Virus record (IMG/VR): IMGVR_UViG_3300024518_002874
Coordinates: 1 to 20,617 of that record
Origin: a virus
Strand: one strand, 5' to 3'
DNA length: 20,617 nucleotides
Shown: one piece after another, positions 7,367 to 14,610 of the stretch
Layout: the number at the start of each line of letters is the position of its first letter
How positions within the stretch are numbered: position 1 is the stretch's first letter
Made by a program: the position numbers and the translations under genes
The notes under the pieces: generated by a model
Databases searched by the model: none
Told to the model about the DNA's origin: nothing
Seen by the model: the letters and a program-made list of their open reading frames with translations, nothing else

Positions 7367-8829
7367 TAGAAGCCCGCCTCCATCTCGGCTGCCATGCCGT
7401 TGAATGCGATCTTGACATCCTCCTGCACCGTTAGTCGGAAGATGCGGGTCTCTGGCGTGCGGCCGATGCGATGCCAGATCTGCCTGGCCGCTCGATCGTC
7501 TTGGATACCGAGGGCCTTCGATCCGAGATCGCTGAAGTTGTGGCCACCGTCGTCGGATATCGCGAGGGAGACCACCGGGCGCTCATCGCCGTCGCCAGCC
7601 TCGTTCCCGACTCCGCTCTCGGCGAATAGCTCGATGCTGGACACGAACACGGGCCGACCCTGGTTCTCGACGTAGGCGCCTGCGGTCCTGCGCTCCGGGG
7701 CGGTGCCGTAGTCATTGGTGTAATCGAGCGAGAGGTGGCCGATCTTCCCGTCGTTGAGGTCGCCGACGATCGTCTTCCCGAAGGCATCGACCATGCCCTG
7801 CACTCGCCATCGGCTGTCGGAGGTCTCTCGAGCGTGCCAGACTGGCCGGCCTTGGAGAGCCGATTCGGTGCCGTCGTAGACCAGCGTAATGTCGGCGAGC
7901 GAGAACCCTACGAATAGGTGCCCATGCTCCGAGTAGGTGAATGCTGACGCTGCCTGCCGTTCCAAGAGCGTGTGATCGGCCAGAATCTTGTCTATCGCAG
8001 TCGTCGAGATCTTCGTCGCAGAGCCGCTCAGGCCCCGCCACACGGCGTCAGTCTCGCCCTTAGCCCCACCTACCCAGACGAAGGAATTGTCGAACTCGAC
8101 GATACTGAATTGGGCTGTAGCCCCCTTGTCGATCGTGGCGCCGTCGATGCGCTGGAATGGGAAATCGACCGTGCTTATCGTGCGGTACAGCTCCACGGAG
8201 TCATCGCCGAAGATATACAGCTCGTTCTTGGTGGTGAACGGCATGACATTCGTGTCCGGCTTCACCTCGGCAGTGCCGAAATCCAGCGCGTTGAAGTCTT
8301 GACCGTCGTTGGTCGTCCTCACCGAGCCGTTGAAGAACTCCTCTTTGGTCGCGTAGACGAAGTAGGAGTCGACGTAGGTAACGCCCAACACCCCGCCGGT
8401 CTGCGCCATGAACGAGAGGAACACGGCGTCCGTGATCGGGATTGCTACCGCACTTCCCAGCAGGAAAAACCAACCTGCCACCCCCGGCTCTATAATCGCG
8501 ATCGTGGCCCCGTTGAAGGCCATTGACAGCTCGCCCGTCCCGGTTCCGAAGACTGCCCCCCTCGAGTGAACGGTACCGCTGGAGTCGATCTGGTAGAGCG
8601 TGTCGCCGTTGACCGCGTATGTGTCATCCCCCGCCTTGATCAGCATCCGATTCGGAGATGCCCCGAGGTTGGCGAATTGCTTGATGCCCGGAGTCTGGAA
8701 GAGGGCCTGCCGAGACGATGCCCCCGGAGTCTGGGGCGTGCTCGGGTAGAGGTTCACGCATTCCTGTGCAGCGAGTTTCTTGGAGAAACTCTCATAGTGC
8801 CCGAGTGCGATAGGGAGGGCGGTGGGCAT
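7366..8829 (-). CDS. Packaged DNA stabilisation protein, P22 gp10-like
   Basis: The 487-aa protein has an ATG at 8829 with AGGA upstream, and its start overlaps the previous stop by one base (TGATG). The N-terminus is diagnostic for gp10-like plugs: a short PIALG segment, then AQECVNLYPSTPQTPGASSRQ and LFQTPGIKQFANLG. A repeated beta pattern follows, suggesting a propeller-like body (ELSMAFNGATIAIIEPG, LGVTYVDSYFVYATKEE, NELYIFGDDSVELYRT, EFDNSFVWVGGAKGETDAVWRG). The C-terminus ends with another beta segment around FRLTVQEDVKIAFNGM. P22 gp10 is 472 aa, close in length. Known role: it binds under gp4 at the portal vertex and keeps packaged DNA in. Gene order (gp4-like upstream, gp26-position gene downstream) agrees. 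Confidence 0.85.
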   Translation of the reverse strand: MPTALPIALGHYESFSKKLAAQECVNLYPSTPQTPGASSRQALFQTPGIKQFANLGASPNRMLIKAGDDTYAVNGDTLYQIDSSGTVHSRGAVFGTGTGELSMAFNGATIAIIEPGVAGWFFLLGSAVAIPITDAVFLSFMAQTGGVLGVTYVDSYFVYATKEEFFNGSVRTTNDGQDFNALDFGTAEVKPDTNVMPFTTKNELYIFGDDSVELYRTISTVDFPFQRIDGATIDKGATAQFSIVEFDNSFVWVGGAKGETDAVWRGLSGSATKISTTAIDKILADHTLLERQAASAFTYSEHGHLFVGFSLADITLVYDGTESALQGRPVWHARETSDSRWRVQGMVDAFGKTIVGDLNDGKIGHLSLDYTNDYGTAPERRTAGAYVENQGRPVFVSSIELFAESGVGNEAGDGDERPVVSLAISDDGGHNFSDLGSKALGIQDDRAARQIWHRIGRTPETRIFRLTVQEDVKIAFNGMAAEMEAGF

Positions 8830-9332
8830 CAGTTTCCTATGATGTGCCAGTTGGAACCGTCGGAGATGATCGAGACCACAGCTTGGCCGCCCGATGCGAG
8901 TTCGTGGGTAGCGTTGCCGTCGATGGTCTCAGCGCCAGAAGCGTCGAGGGTGACCACGTTGGAAGATACGATGTTGGTTTTCTTGACCATGAAGACTTGC
9001 CCCTTACTGTTCGCTGAGTCCCAGGCATCAGCGGCGGCCACTAGGTTCACCGTCACGCTATTGCCGGTCACATCGGCGAGAATCACGTCCTCGGTGATCA
9101 GTAGGGTATGCGCCGCTGCAGTGACGTTCGTTACGACGTGCTTATTGGCGATACCGGCGCCGATCGTGGTGCTGGTAAGGAACCCGAGGGCAACTAGCGG
9201 GTCCTCCAGTACCGACGCGAAGTTGGTCGGGGTCATCTTCCGAGAATCGCCGCTGATGACGACTCGCGCAAAGTCCTGCGAGGTTGACATCGTGGTGTTG
9301 GCGGTCAGGTCGGCTTCTTTGACTTGGCTCAT
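8829..9332 (-). CDS. Beta-rich structural protein between gp4- and gp10-like genes
   Basis: The 167-aa protein starts at ATG 9332, overlapping the gp4-like stop as ATGA, with GGAG 8 bases upstream. The C-terminal half carries a pattern frequent in phage tail and fibre tips: GNSVTVNLVAAADAWDSANS, then KGQVFMVKKTNIVSSNVVTL, DASGAETIDGNATHELASGG, then VSIISDGSNWHIIGN. This block of short beta strands ends in SDGxNWxII. The N-terminal 75 residues are less regular. P22 has no gene between genes 4 and 10, so this is an extra component. It might be an adsorption or vertex appendage protein, since it sits among portal-vertex genes. The exact role is unknown. Confidence 0.6.
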   Translation of the reverse strand: MSQVKEADLTANTTMSTSQDFARVVISGDSRKMTPTNFASVLEDPLVALGFLTSTTIGAGIANKHVVTNVTAAAHTLLITEDVILADVTGNSVTVNLVAAADAWDSANSKGQVFMVKKTNIVSSNVVTLDASGAETIDGNATHELASGGQAVVSIISDGSNWHIIGN

Positions 9333-9832
9333 TCTGGTATCTCCGCTCCAAGGTCTTTACCTTCGTCGGTTAGCAGCACCCCATCCCCATTGGACACGAG
9401 ATCGCCGGATGATTCATCGGTGAAGAACGGGCTGGATCCGTCATAGTGCGAGGATGTATTCCCGGCGCCCTTTGGCAATGTTCCGGGGAATCCCATCTCG
9501 GGAACTTCGGTGGTCTTCTGGATCACGGCAGCTTTAGCGAGAGTGCCGATGTCTGCGAACGCTGGAGATAGGACCCTCCCGAACTCTGGGGCGAGCGCTG
9601 CGGCTAGTTCGTACTTCACTGCCCTAACGGCCCAGTCGGGTAGAGAAGTCTCGCCAGTGGCCGCTGAGACCTTCGTATATCCGATATTGATTCCGGTGGC
9701 GGTCCATTCGCTGAGCATGTCGTTGAGTGACTCGATGCCAGTGGCGATCTCGTCTGTCGTCAGCGATACGCCAGCGGGCTTCACTCCAATCAGGGAGTAG
9801 GCCTTGTTTATGAACTCACTCGCCAGAGGCAT
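9329..9832 (-). CDS. Head completion / tail accessory factor, P22 gp4-like
   Basis: The 167-aa protein is the same size as P22 gp4 (about 166 aa). The N-terminus is characteristic: LASEFINKAYSLIGVKPAG, then TDEIATGIESLNDMLSEW, then AVRAVKYELAAALAPEFGR. This pattern of helices is found in gp4-type portal adaptors. The C-terminal 50 residues (GAGNTSSHYDGSSPFF onward) are polar and disordered-looking, as expected for the arm that wraps the portal. The ATG at 9832 has AAAGG upstream, and the gene overlaps the end of the preceding small gene by 17 bp. Known role: after packaging, twelve copies bind the portal and create the docking site for gp10 and the tail. P22 gp4 also has a reported muramidase activity; I cannot show that here. 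Confidence 0.8.
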   Translation of the reverse strand: MPLASEFINKAYSLIGVKPAGVSLTTDEIATGIESLNDMLSEWTATGINIGYTKVSAATGETSLPDWAVRAVKYELAAALAPEFGRVLSPAFADIGTLAKAAVIQKTTEVPEMGFPGTLPKGAGNTSSHYDGSSPFFTDESSGDLVSNGDGVLLTDEGKDLGAEIPE

Positions 9833-10031
9833 TGCGTGCCTTTCGCTTGCGGGTGAGGGCCTTTCTCTTCGGCTTCGGTGGGTCGGGCTTGGGCGTTGGG
9901 GCAGGCTCCGGCTCGTTCAAGAACACGGCGGGAGTATCCACCCACCCCTCGCCGAGTGCAGCTAGCTCTTCCTCGTTCTCCACCCTGCAAGGCTTCTCAG
10001 TTCGGTGGTAGCGAGTCGTTGGGAATACCAT
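9816..10031 (-). CDS. Small basic-tailed phage protein (YHR...GW motif)
   Basis: The 71-aa product starts at ATG 10031, preceded by TTGAGGGG. A longer in-frame ORF would overlap the coat gene and is not needed. The N-terminal half, MVFPTTRYHRTEKPCRVENE followed by EELAALGEGWVDTPAVF, matches a motif seen in many small phage proteins encoded near capsid genes (YHR, then E-x-E-L-AALG-x-GW-x-xTPA). The C-terminal 30 residues are a Pro/Lys/Arg tail (EPAPTPKPDPPKPKRKALTR), probably disordered and able to bind nucleic acid. It follows the coat gene after a 47-bp gap containing a strong hairpin, and overlaps the gp4-like gene by 17 bp. The function is unknown. Coexpression with the coat gene suggests a virion or head-assembly role. 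Confidence 0.65.
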   Translation of the reverse strand: MVFPTTRYHRTEKPCRVENEEELAALGEGWVDTPAVFLNEPEPAPTPKPDPPKPKRKALTRKRKARNASGE

Positions 10032-10045
10032 AAAGCCCCTCAAGA

Positions 10046-10067
10046 GGGAGGGCCGCGAAGCCCTCCC
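10046..10067 (-). terminator. Strong hairpin after coat gene (partial terminator or RNA stabiliser)
   Basis: GGGAGGGC and GCCCTCCC pair perfectly around a 6-base loop. The hairpin lies 12 bp after the coat stop and 14 bp before the next start. Downstream on the minus strand is CTCTTGAG rather than a run of T, so full termination is doubtful. A partial terminator or 3' protection of coat mRNA fits better. Confidence 0.55.
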
Positions 10068-10078
10068 CCCAGTGTTGA

Positions 10079-11308
10079 TTAACCCCAGTGTCGGACTGCG
10101 AAACCCGGGTTCTGCACCTTGATCCCGTAGAGCACGTCGAAACGCCACGTATTGACATCGGTCAAGATGTTATGCGCGGCCGCCAGCCGGACGGAAACCC
10201 CGTCGAGCGAGTGACGCGCTGCCATCGTACCATCGACGGGCATCGCCAGCGGAGCGAACGCGAGAGTCATCGCGTTCTTGTGCATCGCCAGGTTCTGCGG
10301 GTAGGCGGTGCTCTCGGTTCCCTTCGGAACGATTGCAGCTCCATCACCCGGTTCTGCGGCGACGTTCTGATACGGACCAGAGACGATAACCGGAGGCGAT
10401 ACGGTCGTAGTCATATCACCAGAACCATCCGATGAGCTGGCCGCCGTGCACGTGAACACCTGCAAGTTGCCGGTGTCCACCTTCGTTTCCAGGTTGACTG
10501 AATTGCAGCCTGCGATTGTGAACTGATCTCCAGCCGTGAAAATCGCAGTACTTAGCGCCCACCCGTCTGTTACCAGAGACATCGTGTAGGTGTCTTTGGA
10601 TGACAGGTAGGTGACGGCCGTGGTGCCATTGGTGAGCGGCGTGGTGCTGCCCGTAGTGTGAACGCCGGTCGTATGGGTCGGGATGGACGCGCTCTCGTAA
10701 ATGTCCATATCCCCAAGCCGATTGATCCGAGCATCTTCGAGGGCTGTCCTCGCGACCGTTGGGAGGTTGAGCGCCTTCAGTGAATCGGCGATCTTGACCG
10801 TTGCTAGAGGGGTGTAGAGCGCGAAACGATCCCCCTTCGGAACGCCGGCCTCTGTCATATTCGCGCCTGCGGTCGCCACCTCAAGAGCGGTTGACGGGGT
10901 GGTCCCCGGCGTGCCCGTGAAGGAGTATATCTTGTCATACTCCCCGAAGAGCGAACTCTCGACCTTTTGAGCCAACCGCTTCATCGCCGGCATGGTGTAT
11001 CGCGTATCGAAGTCTTGGATATTGAGAGACAGGTCTTCAGATGTTGCGTTGAAAGACACCGTGCGCCGGAAGTTCAGACTGAGGGTGAGGTTACCTTCCT
11101 CGATGTCCGTCTGGGTCGACGTGATGTCTGCGGTGGTGCCTGCCTCGAACTCGACCGGGCGCCGGATACGAATATCCGTCCCCGTGCCAGCTTCCGAAAC
11201 CTGCGAGTCCCACTGCCGGTCTACCAAAGCGCCCAGCACTAGGTTGTTCTTGAAAGCGAGCGTCGCCCGCCGCGTTACTGCATCAATAACCTTGAATGCA
11301 TTGGCCAT
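10079..11308 (-). CDS. Major capsid protein, P22 gp5-like (HK97 fold)
   Basis: The 409-aa protein compares with 430 aa for P22 coat. The start MANAFKVIDAVTRRATLAFK, then NNLVLGALVDR, is typical of the P22 coat family, as is the late segment AMHKNAMTLAFAPLAMPVDG (341-360) and the end FDVLYGIKVQNPGFAVRHWG. Residues about 205-320 are Thr/Gly/Ser-rich and beta-like (GVHTTGSTTPLTNGTTAVTY). They occupy the place of the P22 insertion domain, which stabilises the subunit. The ATG at 11308 has GGGG just upstream, overlapping the scaffold stop region (3-bp gap). A strong hairpin follows the gene. No decoration or cleavage site is seen; P22-type coats assemble on a scaffold without proteolysis. Confidence 0.9.
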   Translation of the reverse strand: MANAFKVIDAVTRRATLAFKNNLVLGALVDRQWDSQVSEAGTGTDIRIRRPVEFEAGTTADITSTQTDIEEGNLTLSLNFRRTVSFNATSEDLSLNIQDFDTRYTMPAMKRLAQKVESSLFGEYDKIYSFTGTPGTTPSTALEVATAGANMTEAGVPKGDRFALYTPLATVKIADSLKALNLPTVARTALEDARINRLGDMDIYESASIPTHTTGVHTTGSTTPLTNGTTAVTYLSSKDTYTMSLVTDGWALSTAIFTAGDQFTIAGCNSVNLETKVDTGNLQVFTCTAASSSDGSGDMTTTVSPPVIVSGPYQNVAAEPGDGAAIVPKGTESTAYPQNLAMHKNAMTLAFAPLAMPVDGTMAARHSLDGVSVRLAAAHNILTDVNTWRFDVLYGIKVQNPGFAVRHWG

Positions 11309-11311
11309 TTC

Positions 11312-12160
11312 TTACCCCGTTCGTCCGTGCTCCCGAACCCATTCCGCCTTCTGGCGTCTGTCCATTTCTTCCATGGAGATGCCTTCAGCGTTGGGGTCAA
11401 GCGAGTCATTCCCGCTAGATGATCCCGTGCTGACTGGCGTAATCGGGTTCGGTGCTTGAGTGGTTTTCTTTTCTGGCGTGGTGGTTGTCTGGCTCATGCG
11501 TTCCTCGATGCGGCCTAGGAAGGCGGCGACTTTCAGGGGTTTGAGTGCGTTGAGTGCTTTGATTTCACTCGGGTTCGAAAGCAAGTAATCATGCAGCGCC
11601 GGCCCGTTGTCGCTTTCCAGGATTGTCTCTTGGATCGCGTCGCTGAACTCGATGCGTGCCTGTGCGGCTTGCGCGTTGCGCTCAACGTATTCGGGGTTGT
11701 CGGCTGCGTAAGCCGCTCCCTTCTCGTTGAATGCGGCAATCAGATCATCGCCCGCTCTCTTGTCTGCCTCTGCGGCTCGCTTGGTCTCGGCTGCGGCGAC
11801 TTGTTTTGACACTTCCCGCGCGATCACTGCCGCGTTGAATTTGTCATCGTCCCAGTCGAACTGTTCGCGAGATAGGGGCTCTTGATCTCCCTGTGGTGTT
11901 TGGGTCTGCGAGGTGAGCTGAGCGCGCAGATCTTCATTCTCGCGTCGAAACGCTTCGCGCTCTCGCTCCGCTTCTGATTTCTTGTACCACGCCTTATTGA
12001 AATCCTTTTTCGAGACGGTCTCTTCCGCCTCAGCACCGGACTCGGGTGCGACTGTTTCCTGAGATCCGCTCTCAAGGGGCGCCTCGGTGGTCACTTCCGG
12101 GGTGATCTCAGTCGGAGTTGCGTCCGACTCTGTGACCTCGATCTGTTCGTTTTCGCTCAT
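11312..12160 (-). CDS. Scaffolding protein (P22 gp8 position)
   Basis: The 282-aa protein is close to P22 gp8 (303 aa). The N-terminal 50 residues are strongly acidic and Thr/Glu rich (MSENEQIEVTESDATPTEI). A charged helical middle follows (SEAEREREAFRRENEDLRAQ, then a helix with VSKQVAAAETKRAAEADKR). The end is short, with mixed charge (MEEMDRRQKAEWVREHGRTG), in the place where P22 scaffold has its coat-binding helix-turn-helix. The pattern of acidic start, coiled helices and charged C-terminus between portal and coat genes is typical for scaffolds. It is probably released from the procapsid during packaging. A Ser/Thr/Pro-rich stretch precedes the last helix. Sequence alone does not prove homology to gp8. 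Confidence 0.75.
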   Translation of the reverse strand: MSENEQIEVTESDATPTEITPEVTTEAPLESGSQETVAPESGAEAEETVSKKDFNKAWYKKSEAEREREAFRRENEDLRAQLTSQTQTPQGDQEPLSREQFDWDDDKFNAAVIAREVSKQVAAAETKRAAEADKRAGDDLIAAFNEKGAAYAADNPEYVERNAQAAQARIEFSDAIQETILESDNGPALHDYLLSNPSEIKALNALKPLKVAAFLGRIEERMSQTTTTPEKKTTQAPNPITPVSTGSSSGNDSLDPNAEGISMEEMDRRQKAEWVREHGRTG

Positions 12161-12172
12161 TGTGTTTTGCCT

Positions 12173-14296
12173 CTAGCCGGGGAAACCCGGTGTCTGTTGC
12201 GGTGTGGGTGTTGGTGTCTGTTGCTGCTGCGCCGCGGCCAATTGGTCTGCACCGCGATTCATTCGTAGGAGTTCGCCAACTTGGGCACGCGTAAGCTCGC
12301 CGGGCGGGATATCGATACCGGCTTCAGTGAGGAGCATTTCGGACATCTCTTGCTGGATCTGCTTGACCTCTGCCAAGTTCTCGATGGTCTCCGATACCGT
12401 TTTGGCGCGCTCTGCATCGAGTTTCGCGATCTCCGCCTTCGTCTTCTCGTTTTCCACTTCGATCTTGTCCAGCTGGCCGGCCTGCATCATCTCCTCGGGC
12501 GTCGGGGGCTGCTGCTCGGGCTGATTCTCCTCGGCCTCTTGCTTCTCCTCGTCGGTCGGCTCAATAAAGCCCTGCTGAAGCATGAACCGGCGCATCCGCT
12601 TGGTCAGCTCGGGGGCGATCGGGCTATCGATTTGATCCATCACGAGATCGAGGATCACGGGAGCAGTGCCAGGCACGTTGGACATGACCGCTTGGAGCAA
12701 CTCGAGAGTCTCTTGGCGTTGCGTGGAATGACTCGGGCCGACATCGACCACCACATCGTATTTGCCGATGCTGAGGTCGTTTACGAGCACGAGGTCGCCG
12801 GTCTCTTCGTCCAGCACAGTCTCGTTGATGGTCACAATGTCGCTTTTGCCGTCCTCTGCAACGATACGGACCTGCCGCTCGGCGTCGTAGTATTTCGGGA
12901 TCAGGTCGACGAATATCTCACCCGTGTACTCCACGCCCTTCGCCAGCGAGTCGAGGAGAGGGAACGTGCCGGCATCCCCTTGGCGCTGTTGGGACACAAG
13001 GGCTCGGCCGCTCTGGTTGCGGGGGTTGTCACCCAACGACGGGGCAAATTTGCCGGTTGTCGCTTGGATGTCCTCAACCGCTTGCTGGGACTGGGAGAAC
13101 ATCTCGGATTGGACGGCGGGAGCTCCGGTGCGGGTCGGTGGGCCGGGGGCTGCGGGGTCCGGATTGTACTGCTGGATCGGGGCGTTGCTGGTGTTCATGA
13201 CCTTTAGCGCCGCTGTATTCCCCTGCATTTGCTTTGGGGTCATCCAGAAGGGGTCGATCGGAGCGAGGGCCACAGACTCGACACGGGCGCTTGTGAGGTA
13301 GTTGAAAACGCGCTGAGGGTCTTTGGCGAAGCGGACCATGCCGCGCCAGAAGTGCTTGCCGCTCAGCCAGTGGTTGAAGCCGTAGATCGGGACCACCGGG
13401 ATGTGCTTCCCGGGGTACTCGAGCGGGCCTTCGAGGATCTCGGCGCCGCTCATTTTGTAGAACACGACCTTGTGGGACTGAACCGTCTTCTCTCGCTCGA
13501 TCGTGATGCCTTTGGCTGCTAGCTCGTCCTCGACTTCCTCGATCTCGGCGAAGTCGACCACCCGGCCATCGGTGAGCTTGACGATCCGCTTCGTCGTGGG
13601 CTCTTTCACCCAGTATTCCGCGATCTGAACGACTTCGTCCCCGATCCAGTTGGCATGGTAGGCCTTGACGTAGTCGATGTTGGATAGGCTGTTGATCAGG
13701 GCGTCGGGCCACTTCTTTCGGAATACAGAGGTAGGCATCCGCTCGACCACCCAGCACCGGCGGGCGTCGCGCTTGTTCGGGTCGGTCGCATTCGAGTCGA
13801 AATAGACCGAGCTGGCGGCGTCTTGGATCGTCTTGACCAAGATGTCTTGATCGAAAGACTTGTCGTCGGTGAAATCGGTCGTCACCCGCCAAGCGCCGAA
13901 TCCACCCGTGAACATCTCCTGGGCGGCATTATCTCGAGCGTGGCCGAAGTGGCTGGACCCTGAGATATTGCGAATCAGCCCGTTGTAGGTCTCGGCCAGC
14001 TCTGGGTCGGCCCCATCGCCGAAGGGGCGCACCTTGATCGAGATGTCGCTCTGGCGCTGGTCGCCGATCAGCTGGGCTACGGGGAGGGCCACCCGGTTCA
14101 CTTCGTAGCGTGGGCGGTCTTTGCGGCGCGAGATGGCGTGATCGTCCCATTGCCCACCGGCGACCTGCGAGAACTGGATATCCTCACGAGATAGATCGCG
14201 CTGATTCAGCTCGGCGGATTTGACCCGCTCGAACTCCTCGAGCGCATCCCTGTGAATCTGCCCTAGATCTCTCGCCAATCCCCACCCCTGCAACAT
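12173..14296 (-). CDS. Portal protein, P22 gp1-like
   Basis: The 707-aa protein compares with 725 aa for P22 gp1. Supporting blocks are RPRYEVNRVALPVAQLIGDQ near residue 60 (the N-R-x-x-x-P-V-x-Q-L-x-G pattern of P22 portals), EMFTGGFGAWRVTTDF, VYFDSNATDPNKRDARRCWV, PVVPIYGFNHWLSGKHFWRG and NPRNQSGRALVSQQRQGDAG. The last 150 residues are a Glu/Gln-rich helical region and a Pro/Thr/Gln tail, matching the long barrel of P22-type portals. The start is unsure. The ATG at 14296 has no clear ribosome site, whereas an in-frame TTG at 14278 has AGGGGTGGGGA in front. It is the first gene of the structural run, next to a structured divergent region that probably holds its promoter. Role: a twelve-subunit DNA channel at one vertex. 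Confidence 0.88.
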   Translation of the reverse strand: MLQGWGLARDLGQIHRDALEEFERVKSAELNQRDLSREDIQFSQVAGGQWDDHAISRRKDRPRYEVNRVALPVAQLIGDQRQSDISIKVRPFGDGADPELAETYNGLIRNISGSSHFGHARDNAAQEMFTGGFGAWRVTTDFTDDKSFDQDILVKTIQDAASSVYFDSNATDPNKRDARRCWVVERMPTSVFRKKWPDALINSLSNIDYVKAYHANWIGDEVVQIAEYWVKEPTTKRIVKLTDGRVVDFAEIEEVEDELAAKGITIEREKTVQSHKVVFYKMSGAEILEGPLEYPGKHIPVVPIYGFNHWLSGKHFWRGMVRFAKDPQRVFNYLTSARVESVALAPIDPFWMTPKQMQGNTAALKVMNTSNAPIQQYNPDPAAPGPPTRTGAPAVQSEMFSQSQQAVEDIQATTGKFAPSLGDNPRNQSGRALVSQQRQGDAGTFPLLDSLAKGVEYTGEIFVDLIPKYYDAERQVRIVAEDGKSDIVTINETVLDEETGDLVLVNDLSIGKYDVVVDVGPSHSTQRQETLELLQAVMSNVPGTAPVILDLVMDQIDSPIAPELTKRMRRFMLQQGFIEPTDEEKQEAEENQPEQQPPTPEEMMQAGQLDKIEVENEKTKAEIAKLDAERAKTVSETIENLAEVKQIQQEMSEMLLTEAGIDIPPGELTRAQVGELLRMNRGADQLAAAQQQQTPTPTPQQTPGFPG

Positions 14297-14323
14297 TGGT
14301 TGGCATGCAGCCTAATGTGGCAG

Positions 14324-14351
14324 AGTATGCATACACCCGAGGGGATTGCAA
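14324..14351 (-). promoter_or_regulatory. Possible promoter for the portal/structural run
   Basis: On the minus strand TTGCAA (14346-14351) and CATACT (14324-14329) are 16 bases apart, each matching four of six consensus bases. The -10 region overlaps the perfect 10-bp palindrome GTATGCATAC (14325-14334). Transcription would begin about 20 bp before the portal ATG. This is a weak match that could arise by chance. Confidence 0.3.
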
Positions 14352-14360
14352 GTAGGTAGC

Positions 14361-14413
14361 GGCCCGAAGGGACCAGCGGGCTGAGTTTCACCCGCCCCGG
14401 TCGCCTTCAGGCC
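14361..14413. other. Long imperfect stem-loop in the divergent region
   Basis: Arms pair outward to inward as GGCC/GGCC, GAAGG/CCTTC, GACC/GGTC and GCGGG/CCCGC, about 18 base pairs. There is one mismatch, one bulge and a small internal loop; the end loop is 10 bases (14381-14390). A second hairpin follows at once, CCCCAC (14418-14423) with GTGGGG (14433-14438). No T run follows on either strand, so it is not an ordinary terminator. A structured leader RNA or a protein-binding DNA element is possible. Confidence 0.55.
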
Positions 14414-14454
14414 TAGCCCCCACGCCGAGGCGGTGGGGAGTTCTGGCAGTCTAG

Positions 14455-14484
14455 CCTCTCAGATTACAATTGTGATTTGAGAGG
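14455..14484. promoter_or_regulatory. 30-bp imperfect palindrome, operator-like
   Basis: CCTCTCA and TGAGAGG form the outer arms, and the centre is the perfect palindrome ACAATTGT. In total 13 of 15 base pairs are symmetric. It lies midway between the portal gene and the plus-strand gene. The AT-rich core and long symmetry resemble a site for a dimeric repressor or activator. No repressor gene is seen in the window. Confidence 0.5.
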
Positions 14485-14523
14485 ATCAGGTCAAAGTAGC
14501 TCTGGCCTGATGCGAAACGGCCC

Positions 14524-14577
14524 CATGTCGCATTGTTAGGTTCAACCCGACATTCTGATACGATTCAATGCGACATG
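14524..14577. repeat. Perfect 11-bp inverted repeats flanking a promoter
   Basis: CATGTCGCATT at 14524-14534 is matched by its exact reverse complement AATGCGACATG at 14567-14577, with 32 bp between. The arms bracket a candidate plus-strand promoter: one is just upstream of the -35 element, the other covers the expected transcription start. Paired operator half-sites used for looping or cooperative binding would look like this. A simple RNA hairpin is unlikely to be the function, because the left arm would not be transcribed from this promoter. Confidence 0.55.
14536..14564 (+). promoter_or_regulatory. Possible promoter of the plus-strand gene
   Basis: TTAGGT (14536-14541) and TACGAT (14559-14564) are 17 bp apart, with TG one base before the -10 element (TGATACGAT). 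The -35 element is a poor match. The start point would fall near 14571, inside the right arm of the inverted repeat, about 40 bp before the gene. Confidence 0.35.
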
Positions 14578-14610
14578 CTATTCACGCCGCAACCAAAGGA
14601 GGATCCACCT

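Noticed and set aside
8566-9423. 285-aa plus-strand ORF
   Set aside because: It spans parts of three convincing minus-strand genes and lacks a ribosome site, so it is an antisense artefact of GC-rich DNA.
10032-10148. N-terminal extension of the small YHR...GW protein into the coat gene
   Set aside because: The extension has no family pattern and overlaps the coat C-terminus. The ATG at 10031 has a good ribosome site and starts right at the known motif.
12281-13207. 308-aa plus-strand ORF opposite the portal gene
   Set aside because: Leu/His/Val-rich antisense frame with no domain pattern. The portal reading has several conserved blocks over the same DNA.
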